From contig JBAZOJ010000190.1 of assembly GCA_041648755.1 (NCBI GenBank), positions 1 through 7,302 on the forward strand: a stretch of 7,302 nt of DNA, in the 5' to 3' direction. Below are positions 6,333 to 7,302 of the stretch, in pieces (position 1 is the stretch's first letter; each line of letters opens with the position of its first letter). A program made the position numbers and the translations under genes. The DNA comes from JBAZOJ01 sp041648755 (GTDB lineage Bacteria; Planctomycetota; B143-G9). Under the pieces are notes generated by a model that did not search any database, was not told where the DNA came from, and saw only the letters and a program-made list of their open reading frames with translations.

Positions 6333-7302
6333 CTATTCGCCCAGCATGGGTATGTGAATTCCAAACTTCCTGGCCGCGTCAGCGGCTTCAGGATACCCCG
6401 CATCCGCATGGCGCATTACGCCGGTGCCAGGGTCAGTTGTCAGCACACGCTGCAGACGCGCGGCAGCCTGAGGGGTGCCGTCAGCCAGAACGACCATTCC
6501 GGCGTGCTGCGAGTATCCCATCCCGACCCCGCCTCCGTGATGGAATGACACCCAGGTGGCGCCTGCGACGGCATTCAACATCAGGTTCAGCAGGGGCCAG
6601 TCGGAGACAGCATCGCTTCCGTCGCGCATGCCCTCCGTCTCCCGGTTGGGCGAAGCGACAGACCCGGAATCGAGATGGTCGCGACCGATGACAATCGGCG
6701 CGCTTACTTCGCCACGTGCGACAAGATCGTTGAAGATGAGGCCGGCCTTTGCGCGGTCGCCGTACTTCAGCCAGCATATCCTCGCCGGAAGGCCCTGGAA
6801 CGGGACCCTTTCCTCGGCCATTCTCAGCCAGCGAATGAGGCTCGCGTTTTCCGGGAAGGCCTCTATCAGCGCACGGTCGGTCCGAAGTATGTCCTCTTCG
6901 TCGCCGGAGAGCGCAACCCAGCGGAAAGGTCCGCTTCCTATGCAGAACAGGGGGCGGATGTACGCGGGGACAAATCCCGGGAACGAGAATGCATCCGCAA
7001 CGCCTTCTTCGCGGGCGATCCCGCGTATGTTGTTGCCGTAGTCGAAGGTTATCGCGCCAGCCTTCATCATGTCGATCATCGCCCTGAGATGCTTCGCGAT
7101 GGATGCGCGCGACTTCTTCTCGTATACTGCCGGATCCGCGATTCTCAATGCGCGGGCTTGCTCAAGAGACATGCCGCCCGGGACATAGCCATCCAATGGA
7201 TCATGGGCGCTGGTCTGGTCGGTCAGAATATCAGGAATAAAGCCAATCTTGAGCATTGCGGGAAGAATATCGGCACAGTTGCCGACCAAGCCGATGGACA
7301 GG
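6333..7302 (-). CDS. hutU: Urocanate hydratase, C-terminal part, truncated by window edge
   Basis: Urocanase converts urocanate to 4-imidazolone-5-propanoate, the second step of histidine degradation, using tightly bound NAD+ as an electrophile. About 322 residues are present of a family normally near 550; the N-terminal portion lies beyond the right edge. The frame is open to the edge, reading L-S-I-G-L-V-G-N, a conserved NAD-domain stretch, so the in-frame TTG at 7289 is not a start. Family landmarks seen are TDQTSAHDPLDGY, FDYGNNIRG, and YIRPLFCIGSGPFRW with the invariant Cys at 6942-6944 (equivalent to Pseudomonas putida Cys410). SFHHGGGVGMGYSQHAG is also present. The protein ends HIPMLGE, and the TAG at 6333-6335 is one base from the next gene's ATG. 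No residue appears missing in the visible part, so it should be functional. Other hut genes are not in the window. Its upstream regulation cannot be seen. Confidence 0.97.
   Translation of the reverse strand, partial: LSIGLVGNCADILPAMLKIGFIPDILTDQTSAHDPLDGYVPGGMSLEQARALRIADPAVYEKKSRASIAKHLRAMIDMMKAGAITFDYGNNIRGIAREEGVADAFSFPGFVPAYIRPLFCIGSGPFRWVALSGDEEDILRTDRALIEAFPENASLIRWLRMAEERVPFQGLPARICWLKYGDRAKAGLIFNDLVARGEVSAPIVIGRDHLDSGSVASPNRETEGMRDGSDAVSDWPLLNLMLNAVAGATWVSFHHGGGVGMGYSQHAGMVVLADGTPQAAARLQRVLTTDPGTGVMRHADAGYPEAADAARKFGIHIPMLGE

Noticed and set aside
6332..6409. ATG 6409 as start of the membrane protein
   Set aside because: It would place 26 residues inside conserved hutU coding sequence, has no Shine-Dalgarno, and would put a polar stretch before the membrane anchor.

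Overview
The window is an ordinary-looking stretch of bacterial chromosome with moderately high GC. Genes from the left edge to about 3958 run on the + strand, and genes from 4011 to the right edge run on the - strand. A signal-peptide lipoprotein and a membrane-anchored protein suggest a diderm bacterium. The housekeeping proteins are intact and typical, but nothing here fixes the phylum. No integrase, transposase, CRISPR array, toxin pair or phage gene is visible.

Left half (+ strand): the 3' two thirds of dnaE (replicative DNA polymerase III alpha) enters from the left edge. It overlaps the start of a complete guaA (GMP synthetase) by 35 bases. After guaA come a 77-base gap with a weak hairpin and a possible promoter, then a tRNA-Arg (anticodon ACG) with encoded CCA. 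A strong GC hairpin follows. It can act as a terminator in both directions and separates the two converging transcription units.

Right half (- strand, read from the right edge leftward): the C-terminal part of hutU (urocanate hydratase, histidine degradation) enters from the right edge. One base after its stop begins a 518-residue protein with one N-terminal membrane anchor, a proline-rich linker and a large soluble part resembling DUF3352-type proteins. It appears to contain two related halves. After 32 bases comes a 243-residue lipoprotein made of two tandem copies of a beta-rich domain of about 97 residues. Each copy carries a D-x-D-x-[ST]-W-x-N-x-N-E loop. The layout suggests one transcript, hutU - membrane protein - lipoprotein, ending at the shared terminator.

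The least explained part is the pair of envelope proteins at 4011-6331. They have no recognised function and sit directly behind a catabolic enzyme. Everything else is conserved core metabolism or replication. No previously undescribed system can be claimed from this window; the pair is the best candidate for follow-up.
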